From Candidatus Caccoplasma merdipullorum (GTDB lineage: Bacteria > Bacteroidota > Bacteroidia > Bacteroidales > G3-4614): a stretch of DNA of 38,599 nt. Shown here in pieces: positions 1 through 8,435 of this stretch (its first letter is position 1; each line of letters starts with the position of its first letter). The stretch lies in contig JADIMW010000053.1 of the NCBI GenBank assembly GCA_017694415.1, forward strand, positions 1-38,599, given 5' to 3'. Under the pieces are notes generated by a model, which was not told where the DNA came from, searched no databases, and saw nothing but the letters and a program-made list of their open reading frames with translations. The position numbers and the translations under genes are program-made.

Positions 1-464
1 ATATAAAACCATCCAATATTATGGTTGAAGACGGGTTTAATGTCCGGCTTATGGATTTGGGGATAGCTCGTATGAATGACGGTAACAGTTTTTCGCGATT
101 CGGTTTTATAGGGACACCGCAATATTCGGCACCCGAACAAATATTAAGGGAAAAAACCGGTATTGTTCAAATAAACGCATCTACCGACATATATGCTTTA
201 GGTATAACATTTTATGAGCTATTAACAGGACACAATCCTTTTGCGTGCGAGATAGAATCAGACACATTAACTCGTCAACTCAGGGAAACACTTCTGTACG
301 ACAAGTCGATTCCCAAGAAACTGATGAATGTAATATGGAAAGCGACAGAAAAAGAGCAGTCAAAAAGATTCCAGAAGGCAGCAGAATTCAGAACGGCAAT
401 AACCGAAGCGATGAAAGCACCCACTTCCATTTTTACAAAAATAAAGTTATGGTTTTCCAGGTAA
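1..464 (+). CDS. Ser/Thr protein kinase, C-terminal part (cut by window start)
   Basis: The frame is open from base 3 and begins inside the catalytic loop: it reads IKPSN, which normally follows the HRD aspartate. The magnesium-binding DFG is present as DLG (about bases 54-62, MDLGIA). The activation segment ends with GTPQYSAPEQ, and the subdomain IX-XI helices follow (DIYALGITFYELLTGHNPF, then a late Arg in KRFQKA). This is a Hanks-type (eukaryotic-like) kinase that transfers ATP phosphate to Ser/Thr. The visible tail ends about 15 residues after the kinase fold and has no membrane segment, so any sensor or anchor would have to lie upstream. The PP2C gene starts 18 bp downstream, suggesting a kinase/phosphatase pair in one operon. 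The N-lobe, P-loop and start are outside the window. Confidence 0.93.
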   Translation, partial: IKPSNIMVEDGFNVRLMDLGIARMNDGNSFSRFGFIGTPQYSAPEQILREKTGIVQINASTDIYALGITFYELLTGHNPFACEIESDTLTRQLRETLLYDKSIPKKLMNVIWKATEKEQSKRFQKAAEFRTAITEAMKAPTSIFTKIKLWFSR

Positions 465-482
465 TTTAAAACATAGAATTAT

Positions 483-1625
483 ATGGATTTAATACAGATT
501 CCTACACCAGAATATATCTCGGCTTTTGTTGAGTCGAGAATCGGAGGCAGAACAGAAAACCAAGACTCGTACGGATGGAAAAATACTCCATTCGGATTCC
601 TGGTAACAGTATGTGACGGCATGGGAGGCGGTCCTGGAGGTAAAACAGCCTCGACAATTGCCGTAAACGAAATTATAAAAGGAGTAGAAGATGCCAGTAT
701 AGAAGATACCCCATGCAACATCCTGATAAAGGCTATCCGAAGAGCCAATATGGCAATAATCGAATACAGTAAGGAAAACCCGACATATAGTGGAATGGGT
801 TCAACCTGTACAGTCATACTCATTAACAAAAAGTGCGCAACAATAGCACATGTTGGAGACAGCCGGATATATCATATACGTGGAAAATCGAAAATATACA
901 GGACGTTCGATCACTCAATGGTTTTCGATCTGGTAAAACAAAAAGTCATTACAGAAGAACAAGCCAGATTATCAGCTCAATCGAATGTAATAACTCGTGC
1001 TCTCGGAGCCAAATATGATGTAGAAGTTGACTGTACCGAATTACCTTATCTTGCCAAAGACCGTTTCATTCTATGCACCGACGGCATACACGGCGCAATA
1101 CCCGAGTCGGAACTCATAGAAATGGTTTCGAACCGTTCGCAGTCATTAGGAGGCATAACCGACTGTATTGCAACGACAATTGATGGAGAAGGGATAAATA
1201 CCGGTGGAGGCCACGATAATCTGACTATTGCTATTATAGAAACACACAACAATTCAACATTAAAAGTAAAAATGAATCCACGTTTAAAACTACTTTTTTA
1301 TACAATAATAATTATTTGTGCTATCAGTGTAATTACAAACATTGTTCAAGCAATTTCAAAAGACAATGAGATTGAATCCGAATCGAAGATCGCCGTTACA
1401 GAAGTACAGAATCAGTTCGATGATTTGCAGCAAAAATACGACAAGTTAAAAACGGCCTCCGATTCCACCCAAAAAGTTCTTGAACAAAAAATAAAATTAT
1501 CAGAAAAAGAAATTGCTCAACTTAAAACAAACAACGATTCACTGAAGAAAGAAAACAAAAAACTCCTTTCACACATAGAAGAATTAAATAAAAACTCTAA
1601 TAACAACAAGAAGAATAAGAAATGA
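483..1625 (+). CDS. Membrane-anchored PP2C-type Ser/Thr phosphatase
   Basis: 380 residues. Residues about 12-255 form a PP2C/Stp1 metal-dependent phosphatase. Visible metal ligands are D28 (ENQDS), D45 in DGMGGG, D200 in CTDG and D245 in DNLT, and the core strands GMGSTCTV and AHVGDSR are intact, so it should be active against phospho-Ser/Thr. A single hydrophobic helix (about 270-290) follows, then a Lys/Glu/Asn-rich coiled coil to the end that would lie in the periplasm if the catalytic domain is cytoplasmic. It sits directly after the kinase and overlaps the next FHA gene by ATGA, so co-translation is likely. The inferred role is to reverse the kinase's marks on the FHA-linked partners. 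Confidence 0.93.
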   Translation: MDLIQIPTPEYISAFVESRIGGRTENQDSYGWKNTPFGFLVTVCDGMGGGPGGKTASTIAVNEIIKGVEDASIEDTPCNILIKAIRRANMAIIEYSKENPTYSGMGSTCTVILINKKCATIAHVGDSRIYHIRGKSKIYRTFDHSMVFDLVKQKVITEEQARLSAQSNVITRALGAKYDVEVDCTELPYLAKDRFILCTDGIHGAIPESELIEMVSNRSQSLGGITDCIATTIDGEGINTGGGHDNLTIAIIETHNNSTLKVKMNPRLKLLFYTIIIICAISVITNIVQAISKDNEIESESKIAVTEVQNQFDDLQQKYDKLKTASDSTQKVLEQKIKLSEKEIAQLKTNNDSLKKENKKLLSHIEELNKNSNNNKKNKK

Positions 1626-2230
1626 AAACATATTCTATTGGTCGAGATATAAATTGCGATATAGTAATTAACGACACAACAGATGTCATTAGTCGTCGCC
1701 ATGCTTTATTGAATATAACATCATCAGGTAAAATGACCATTATAGACCAAAGTGTTAATGGCACATACGTCAATGGCATAAGAATCTCTCCAAACGTACC
1801 ATTCCCTGTAACACGCAAGGATATTATATCTTTCGCTCACATAACCAGGTTAGACTGGAACTGTGTTCCCAAAGAGAACAAGATTATGCGCTACGTATTG
1901 TTCGGATTTGGCGGGATTATCATCATTGCTTGTCTGACACTTGGCATCAAACTGATAGCAGATGCAGACTTTGGCAACAATCACGATATTGCCGCAGCGG
2001 TCGATTCGACAACTCAGAAAAATACCGAACAAGCACGGCTCGACTCACTGGCCAAAGCCGCTAAAGCCGACTCCCTAAGACAAGATTCCATAAAACAAAA
2101 CAAGGCCAGACAAGCAGCAAAAATAAAAGCAAAAAAAGAACAAGAGGAACAAAAAGAAAAAAATAAAGAAAAAGAAGAAAAGGAAAACAAAGAAGATAAA
2201 GCCGTAAAGCCGAAACAAGACGTCGGATAG
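1622..2230 (+). CDS. FHA-domain protein with one membrane helix and charged tail
   Basis: 202 residues. Residues 1-80 are a forkhead-associated domain, a phospho-threonine binding module. The key residues are visible: GR in SIGRD, the S-x-x-H box (SRRH), and NGT in SVNGTYVNG. A transmembrane helix spans about residues 92-113. The remainder is a very Lys/Glu/Gln-rich helical tail with repeated AKAD/DSL-type segments, low in complexity and probably a periplasmic rod. No enzymatic domain is present. The start ATG overlaps the phosphatase stop (ATGA). With the upstream kinase and phosphatase it should act as a membrane-bound reader of Thr phosphorylation; the periplasmic partner is unknown. Confidence 0.9.
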   Translation: MKTYSIGRDINCDIVINDTTDVISRRHALLNITSSGKMTIIDQSVNGTYVNGIRISPNVPFPVTRKDIISFAHITRLDWNCVPKENKIMRYVLFGFGGIIIIACLTLGIKLIADADFGNNHDIAAAVDSTTQKNTEQARLDSLAKAAKADSLRQDSIKQNKARQAAKIKAKKEQEEQKEKNKEKEEKENKEDKAVKPKQDVG

Positions 2231-2260
2231 AATAATAAAAACTTTAAAATATTACATATT

Positions 2261-3811
2261 ATGCGTTTACTTAAAATTGGGAGGGATCCCTCGTGTGATA
2301 TAGTCCTTCACAGCATGAGAGCAAGTGCACTCCATGCAGAAATAACAGTTTTGAACAACGGAGACATAATCCTTGAAGATAAGGATAGTAAAAACGGGAC
2401 TTATATAATGAACAGTCCCATAAAGCCCAATACTCCAGTAAATATAAAGCGAGGAGACACTATCAGATTTGCCGATGTAGAACTTTTATGGGATCAGGTG
2501 CCTACCCCTGAAGACAACAACAAATACAAAGCCATTTATGGAATAGGCACAAACTTCCGAAACGAAATTCAAGTTTCAGGTAATACCATAAGCCGTTTTC
2601 ATGCCACCTTAAAAATAGACAAAAAAGGAAATGCGATATTGCAGGATCATAGTAAAAACGGTACAACCGTAAACGGGCGACGAATAAATTTCGGCCAAAG
2701 TATAAAAATAACAAAAAAAGACGCGGTGGTATGCGGTGGAATTCCGGTTAATTTAAGTTCCTATATCCCCGGATACAGCCCTATATATAAAATTATCGGA
2801 GTCGCGGCAACAATAATCGTATTACTCGGCCTGGCATACGGTTCATGGCTTGCTATAGACGGAAAATACAGTACAGTATCTCCCATAACAACAGAAGCAA
2901 TAGAAGAAGCTACCGTATGTGTTTTTGGCGGATATTATTACGAAGTAACCATAAAAGATGACCCGTTCAAAGACATAGATGGCATTGTCAGTCAATGGTA
3001 TGTAGGCGGCAACAATGATGTAATAATGGCATCGACCACCACCAAAGACATTCCTCCATTCGAATATAGCGGAACAGCATTCTTCATATCAGAAAACGGG
3101 GAGCTTGGAACAAACAGGCATATTGCCGTACCTTGGGAATACAGAAAAAAGGAGGAAGAAGAAGGAATACGCCATCTAATAGAAAAAGAACGCATAAAAA
3201 TAGTAAACGATTTAGAGCGTTCAATTGCCTCGGGAATATTCAAGAATTTATCAAATGATGCCATAGCCCTTTTAAAACGATACGCCGTTTCGGAAATTGA
3301 AATCAGCGGAAAACATGCATACTTCGGCATAGGATTATCTGGTTCTAAAGTTAGCAACATTGAAGACCTTCAACATTGTCAGGTAATTGCAGAATCTGGA
3401 GATCCAAAAAAAGATGTGGCTCTAATAAGACTGAATACACCCAAAACACCTGATTACTTAATTAAAAACGGTGCGATATTCGACATAGAAAAGGCAAGAG
3501 TTGATGAAAATTCATTAAAAATACAACAAGAACAATTTTCCATCATAGGTTACCCATTAGGATTGCTATTGTCAGACGGCAAGTCGTTAAAACCCTCGAT
3601 ATTGAATACGACCATAAGCAAAACACCCGATGAAAACAGTTTCCAAGTACAAACAATATCCGTAGGTGGACAAAGCGGTTCTCCCGTAATCGACAAGAAA
3701 CACAGACTTGTCGGCGTTCTGTATAGCTCCATTCAAAACACAAGCATAACTTATTGCTGCAATATCAAACATTTAAAAGAATTATACGATAAGAACAAAT
3801 TGCGTAAATGA
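2261..3811 (+). CDS. FHA-FHA-transmembrane-trypsin-like serine protease
   Basis: 516 residues with an unusual domain order. FHA 1 covers about 1-75 (KIGRD, SALH, KNGT all present). FHA 2 covers about 90-165 and keeps S-x-x-H (SRFH) and KNGTTVNG but has GIGT where the phosphate-contacting Arg normally stands. One membrane helix lies at about 178-199. Residues about 225-510 are a chymotrypsin-fold (S1/HtrA-like) protease with an intact triad: H287 in TNRHIA, D385 in KDVALIRL and S472 in GGQSGSP. There is no PDZ domain. A helical insertion rich in Glu/Lys/Arg (about 295-345) separates His from Asp. The topology implies phosphopeptide binding in the cytosol and proteolysis in the periplasm. It starts 30 bp after the FHA gene and overlaps the next gene by ATGA. 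Confidence 0.92.
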   Translation: MRLLKIGRDPSCDIVLHSMRASALHAEITVLNNGDIILEDKDSKNGTYIMNSPIKPNTPVNIKRGDTIRFADVELLWDQVPTPEDNNKYKAIYGIGTNFRNEIQVSGNTISRFHATLKIDKKGNAILQDHSKNGTTVNGRRINFGQSIKITKKDAVVCGGIPVNLSSYIPGYSPIYKIIGVAATIIVLLGLAYGSWLAIDGKYSTVSPITTEAIEEATVCVFGGYYYEVTIKDDPFKDIDGIVSQWYVGGNNDVIMASTTTKDIPPFEYSGTAFFISENGELGTNRHIAVPWEYRKKEEEEGIRHLIEKERIKIVNDLERSIASGIFKNLSNDAIALLKRYAVSEIEISGKHAYFGIGLSGSKVSNIEDLQHCQVIAESGDPKKDVALIRLNTPKTPDYLIKNGAIFDIEKARVDENSLKIQQEQFSIIGYPLGLLLSDGKSLKPSILNTTISKTPDENSFQVQTISVGGQSGSPVIDKKHRLVGVLYSSIQNTSITYCCNIKHLKELYDKNKLRK

Positions 3812-5352
3812 GTTATATAATAAGAATACATTGTATAGCCGTAACACTATTGCTTGCATTAAATATTAATGCCCAAAGTGTTATATGGAATATTGACCCG
3901 CAATACAAGTCGATAAAGCCATATGCATACAATCTATACTTATATAAAGTAAGTAATAAATGGGGATTAATGAACAGCGATGGAAAAAAAATCCTATCGC
4001 CTATATACGACTTCATTTTCTTGCAGGAAAACGGCACAGGACTTTTCGGCATAAATGAAGGAAGCAGCAAAAGATACCGGCTAAAAGGTATTATTCATTC
4101 AAACGGAAGTTACATATTGATAAAGGAGAAACTCTATGTAATACCCAAATACCTCGATTTTCATGAAGGTAAATTATGCGTGGCGAATGAATCAAACAAG
4201 CAGGGATTTATAAATGAAAATGGGGAAATTGTAGTAAAATGCCAATTTGACGTTGTCAGACCTTTCTGTGAAGGTCTGGCATCAGTCAAAATGGGATCAT
4301 GGGTATTTTATATACGGGACGACTACGATTATAAAAAATACAATGCCGTATATAGTGAATGGCGAAACGGATATGTTACCAGAGGCTCATCATTTAAAAA
4401 CGGCAAAGCAGTTGTCGGCTACAATGGCAAATATAAAATCATAGACAAAGCAGGACATGAAATAGACGATTTCTATGCCTCAAACTGGAAAATAAATGAA
4501 AAAGACTATACAATTGCAGACCCAAATGTAACTCCTTCGGTAAAAGACAAACAAGACATATATTATTCACCCATTGAAATCATTGAAAAAAACGGCAAAT
4601 ACGGACTGGCTATAAACAATACCGTCATATTGGAACCTATTTTGGATAAAGTTCTACCCGTCGATACAAACAATATATCAATAGCTTCGCATAACGGGAA
4701 ATACGGTCTGCTAAAGGTTATTGACACTCCGGTAAAAGCCGATTTGCTTTTCAATGACAATCAGGCTTCAAGCATCTATATTGATTCAAAAGGAATAATT
4801 GACACTCTGCAGTACAGAATAACTATTCCACAAGAATATATAGGGAATATTCAATTTAATATTGACAGAGGATATGGTGTTATGGAAAATGTAACAGACC
4901 AATTAGAGCAACATGCAAATAATACTCTAGTTTACAATTTTGTTCCATACATAGGAATTAGCGACATCAATATCGATCTTAAATGCCAATTACAATATAA
5001 AGGTCTGGAAGTATATAATAAATCGTATGCATTGCCATTAATACCTATGATTCTAAAAATAGACGGCCCGCGTACGATAACGGCACAAGCCGACATAACG
5101 ACAGAAATACAGGAAATTACAGCACGCATCTATAACGAATCGGATAGAGATGTTTACATAACAGCGACAATGTCGGTCAATTGCAAACTAAATAAGGCCG
5201 TTTCACGCACATTCAAACTATCACTACCTAAAAATTCATCTAAGAGTATAACAATTCCAGTAACAGTACAAAACGACGAGAATGTTTCTGCTATCGTAAA
5301 TTTAAGCACAGGAGAACATAAAGCTACAACCGTAGCATTAAGAATTTATTAA
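3808..5352 (+). CDS. Secreted WG-repeat protein
   Basis: 514 residues with an N-terminal signal peptide ending around NINAQS and no lipobox Cys, so it should be periplasmic. Residues about 45-310 carry WG-type beta-propeller-like repeats: NKWGLMNSDGKKILSPIYD, KQGFINENGEIVVKCQFD, KYKIIDKAGHEI, KYGLAINNTVILEPI and KYGLLK. The last part (about 320-514) looks like beta-sandwich (Ig/CARDB-like) segments, with no enzyme motif seen. The start overlaps the protease stop by ATGA. WG proteins are thought to be interaction scaffolds. Here it is a plausible periplasmic partner or substrate of the membrane protease, but that is inference from position only. Confidence 0.85.
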   Translation: MSYIIRIHCIAVTLLLALNINAQSVIWNIDPQYKSIKPYAYNLYLYKVSNKWGLMNSDGKKILSPIYDFIFLQENGTGLFGINEGSSKRYRLKGIIHSNGSYILIKEKLYVIPKYLDFHEGKLCVANESNKQGFINENGEIVVKCQFDVVRPFCEGLASVKMGSWVFYIRDDYDYKKYNAVYSEWRNGYVTRGSSFKNGKAVVGYNGKYKIIDKAGHEIDDFYASNWKINEKDYTIADPNVTPSVKDKQDIYYSPIEIIEKNGKYGLAINNTVILEPILDKVLPVDTNNISIASHNGKYGLLKVIDTPVKADLLFNDNQASSIYIDSKGIIDTLQYRITIPQEYIGNIQFNIDRGYGVMENVTDQLEQHANNTLVYNFVPYIGISDINIDLKCQLQYKGLEVYNKSYALPLIPMILKIDGPRTITAQADITTEIQEITARIYNESDRDVYITATMSVNCKLNKAVSRTFKLSLPKNSSKSITIPVTVQNDENVSAIVNLSTGEHKATTVALRIY

Positions 5353-5362
5353 TTTATAAACC

Positions 5363-6055
5363 ATGTTAAAGAAAATACTATTCAGTTTGATTGCCATAAG
5401 CATTTCGACATGTGTACCGGCACAAAACATAGAAACACCATCTTCATCTACAAAAGACGAAATAATAGACAGCTACGATGATGATGATGATGATGTAGTT
5501 CCAAAACCTATCGCACTCGGCATTGGTGCAAAAGTTGGTGTAAACTATTCCTTTGCAAACGATATTGACAATATTGATATGAATATGAAAGGCAATGTCG
5601 GATTTAATGGGGGTATAATTCTGAACATGCGTTTTTGCAGACGGCCTCTATCGAAATATGCCGATACAGGACGCATTGGATTACAACTCGAAGCTTTATA
5701 TTCATCAGAATCATTCAAGGCAGAAGGACAAAAAATCCATTTAAACAGATATGAAATACCTCTGCTCTTCCAGTGGTGGTTCATTAGCAGGTTGTGTATT
5801 GAAATAGGACCGACATTTACAGGAACGTTCAGCGTTTCGCCTGAAAAGATATCACACAAAAACATAACTTACATTACCGAAGATATTAAAGGTAATGATA
5901 TAATGCTGTCTATCGGGACAGAATACAAAGGGAAAAAAGGATTTTCAATGGGACTTAGATACAACCTCGGAAACAGCAATCTTGCAAACAATTTTGAGAC
6001 CAAAGTCAGTTCCTTATCTTTTAACATAGGATGGATATTTACCGTAGTCAAATAA
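5363..6055 (+). CDS. Outer-membrane beta-barrel protein (PorT/OmpW-like family)
   Basis: 230 residues. A signal peptide (MLKKILFSLIAISIS...PAQN) is followed by an acidic mature N-terminus with six consecutive Asp (SYDDDDDDVV), then alternating amphipathic strands typical of the small outer-membrane beta-barrel domain common in Bacteroidetes (GIGAKVGVNYSF, GIILNMRF, GLQLEALYSSE, PLLFQWWFI, IGPTFTGTF, FSMGLRYNLG, SFNIGWIFTV). The last strand ends with an aromatic-rich segment near the C-terminus, as expected for a barrel. It begins 10 bp after the WG gene. It probably forms the outer-membrane component of the cluster; a channel or anchor role cannot be separated from sequence alone. Confidence 0.85.
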   Translation: MLKKILFSLIAISISTCVPAQNIETPSSSTKDEIIDSYDDDDDDVVPKPIALGIGAKVGVNYSFANDIDNIDMNMKGNVGFNGGIILNMRFCRRPLSKYADTGRIGLQLEALYSSESFKAEGQKIHLNRYEIPLLFQWWFISRLCIEIGPTFTGTFSVSPEKISHKNITYITEDIKGNDIMLSIGTEYKGKKGFSMGLRYNLGNSNLANNFETKVSSLSFNIGWIFTVVK

Positions 6056-6069
6056 TAATGATATTTTAA

Positions 6070-7101
6070 ATGAATAATCTTATGAAAAATATTATATTCT
6101 CTCTTGTTCTTATTTGCTGTATTACCCTTCTATCTTGCAATAACGATAATTTACAGATATTGAATTCAACCACTATCCAGGTTAACCCATCTACGATAAT
6201 GGCTCCTTTTTCATATCAGGTAAATCCTGGCGACCTGGATGGTGTCGATGAAACCAGCAAGCTCAGGATACGTCTTTTAGTATATGACGAAGATGGCTTA
6301 CTGTTCTTAACAGACTCTAAAACAATAAACAATTACCTCTCAACCGTAACATTTGTAATAGAGCTCAGCGAAGAAGAAGAATTTACGGCAATAGTCATTT
6401 CCGACGTCATAGACAGCGACCCCAACCACGTATCCGAATATTGGAGTATAAGTGATGAAGAGGCTATAAATACACTAAAAGTAGTCTATCAAGGCTCTGA
6501 CAGCAATTATGGAGACCAAGAGATATTGGGAATATCTTCCACAAACGTAAAAAGCGGAAGTAACGTCAAACTCGATATGGAAGCGGCAGGCTCATTAATA
6601 TGTACGTATGTAAAAAATATCCATGCATACTCAAACATAGACTACATCTATTCTATAGGGAACAGAGGAAATGGAAACTACAATTTCTATAAAACAGGTG
6701 AAGCAAACAGCAATCCAGATCTTACAGCAAATCCTTACCTCATAGAAATTGATATACCAACAAATAATTATGCAAACATATATGCATACAAATTTATAAT
6801 GCCTCAAGACAATTATGAAATAGAAACCGGCCTATACAAAGGAAACACAGCTATTGACATAACATGGAAAAGCGACCTCACTCTGAAAAAGGGACATGAA
6901 TATAAATATCTCCTGGAACTTGACCCGGATGGAACAGGCAGCAGTCCATATTCCGAAACATTCTCGGATGTAACAATCAATTCTACATCTTTGAGCACTA
7001 TGTCAATAGAAGAAAACGATATTATAAATGCAAATAAAATAAGTAATAAAAACTATTCATCAACTACACAGAGACAATACATGGTAAAAGATCTGTTATA
7101 A
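6070..7101 (+). CDS. Surface-type lipoprotein, possibly fimbrial-subunit-like
   Basis: 343 residues. A lipoprotein signal peptide ends at the lipobox LLSC (C23 from this start), followed by NNDN, acidic/polar residues that in Bacteroidetes often direct lipoproteins to the cell surface. ATG at 6082 would give a shorter, equally good signal peptide. The body is beta-rich. The segment LRIRLLVYDEDGLLFLTDS followed by FTAIVISDVID weakly recalls the FimB/Mfa2 fimbrial-anchor fold, in which a beta sandwich begins with a strand carrying a V-x-D-xx-G turn. I do not see a firm family match. It lies 14 bp after the barrel gene and 11 bp before the S41 peptidase, so it belongs to the same transcription unit. 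Confidence 0.75.
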   Translation: MNNLMKNIIFSLVLICCITLLSCNNDNLQILNSTTIQVNPSTIMAPFSYQVNPGDLDGVDETSKLRIRLLVYDEDGLLFLTDSKTINNYLSTVTFVIELSEEEEFTAIVISDVIDSDPNHVSEYWSISDEEAINTLKVVYQGSDSNYGDQEILGISSTNVKSGSNVKLDMEAAGSLICTYVKNIHAYSNIDYIYSIGNRGNGNYNFYKTGEANSNPDLTANPYLIEIDIPTNNYANIYAYKFIMPQDNYEIETGLYKGNTAIDITWKSDLTLKKGHEYKYLLELDPDGTGSSPYSETFSDVTINSTSLSTMSIEENDIINANKISNKNYSSTTQRQYMVKDLL

Positions 7102-7112
7102 AAACAATCGGC

Positions 7113-8435
7113 ATGTACAAGTGTATATGTATATTACTAATCCTAATATCATTTGGCTGCGCTTCACCATATAAGGACATTGATGAAGCACAGCCAAATA
7201 CAGAATATTCTGTCCTCGAAAAAACAAATATATGGATATATAATTACATGAATCACTACTACTTGTACAGAGAAGATTTACCAGATTACTCGGCATGTGA
7301 TTTCGAACTTACACCAACAGATTTTTTCAATACACTAATATCGGATAAAGACAGATTCTCGTACATAAGTTTCCCGACCTACTACAACAATGCAAATTAC
7401 GGTTTTGCATACCAAAAGGTAAAAGATGCAAACAACCAAGAATACATGTATGTCCTTTACACAACATCGCAAGATGCAAAACAAAAAGGAATATCAAGAG
7501 GCACATTGTTGCGGGCGCACGACTTTGGTAATACAGAAGCGACATTCGATATCTGCGATATAAAAAAACATCCATTCACTTCTTCCCGGTCAGTTACATT
7601 AAAAACGATATACACGCAGGATAATAGCAGCGTGTATATGGACTCAATATATAATATCAACGGAAAAAAAATAGGTTACTTGTGTTACCTCGAATTCGAT
7701 AAAGTTGCAGACTTTACCAACTCGCTAAGAAAATTTTCCGAAGCGAATATAGACGAACTTATTCTCGACCTGCGATACAACCCGGGAGGATACGAAAGCA
7801 CATGCAAATTACTCTGCAATTCGATTGTCAATTCTGCTGCATACGGAGACATATTCGTTCAACATTCATATAACAATCTGATAGCCAAAGAAAATATGTC
7901 AATATACGGAAACGAACGAACTTTCTCGTATTACTCAGATCCGCAAGAATACAACAGTAGCGCACTTGGAGGACCATGTCCGGCGTTAAACATGAACAAG
8001 GTATATATCCTTACATCGCAATACTCCGCATCATGCAGCGAGCTTACCATAATATCGCTCAGAGCATACATGGAAGTCATTGTCATAGGAGAAAACACAA
8101 CAGGAAAAGGAGTAGGAATGCAAGCCACATCCATTCCCAATTTCAAATATGCCATTGCACCCATTACATTCCGCTTTTTCAATGCATTAAATGAAACCGT
8201 TCCGGATAACGGAATAACACCAAACCATAATGTATCTGACGGATATTTCACGGCAAAGAAAGAATTGGGCGAAACGGATGAACCTCTTTTGCAATATGCC
8301 TTGAATCTTATAACAGGATTAACACAATATAATATGACAAAACAAGAAAAAAATTTCGCCATATCACTAGTTCCTGTCGGGGAACCCTCGTTTGTTACAG
8401 AACATAATCATAAATACAACAGATATGAAAATTAA
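7113..8435 (+). CDS. S41-family (tail-specific type) peptidase lipoprotein
   Basis: 440 residues with a lipoprotein signal (ISFGC, C16). The N-terminal segment (NIWIYNYMNHYYLYREDLPDY, then TPTDFFNTLISDKDRFSYI) is typical of Bacteroidetes S41 peptidases and is followed by a PDZ-like region (about 90-175). The protease core includes KIGYLCYLEFD, LILDLRYNPGGYES and the catalytic region SASCSELTI with the nucleophile S307 exactly 25 residues before general-base K332 (TTGKG). This matches the Ser-Lys spacing known for Tsp/CtpA. It should cleave proteins near exposed C-termini at the periplasmic or outer face. It is the second protease in this cluster. Its 3' end overlaps the following gene by 11 bp. 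Confidence 0.9.
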   Translation: MYKCICILLILISFGCASPYKDIDEAQPNTEYSVLEKTNIWIYNYMNHYYLYREDLPDYSACDFELTPTDFFNTLISDKDRFSYISFPTYYNNANYGFAYQKVKDANNQEYMYVLYTTSQDAKQKGISRGTLLRAHDFGNTEATFDICDIKKHPFTSSRSVTLKTIYTQDNSSVYMDSIYNINGKKIGYLCYLEFDKVADFTNSLRKFSEANIDELILDLRYNPGGYESTCKLLCNSIVNSAAYGDIFVQHSYNNLIAKENMSIYGNERTFSYYSDPQEYNSSALGGPCPALNMNKVYILTSQYSASCSELTIISLRAYMEVIVIGENTTGKGVGMQATSIPNFKYAIAPITFRFFNALNETVPDNGITPNHNVSDGYFTAKKELGETDEPLLQYALNLITGLTQYNMTKQEKNFAISLVPVGEPSFVTEHNHKYNRYEN

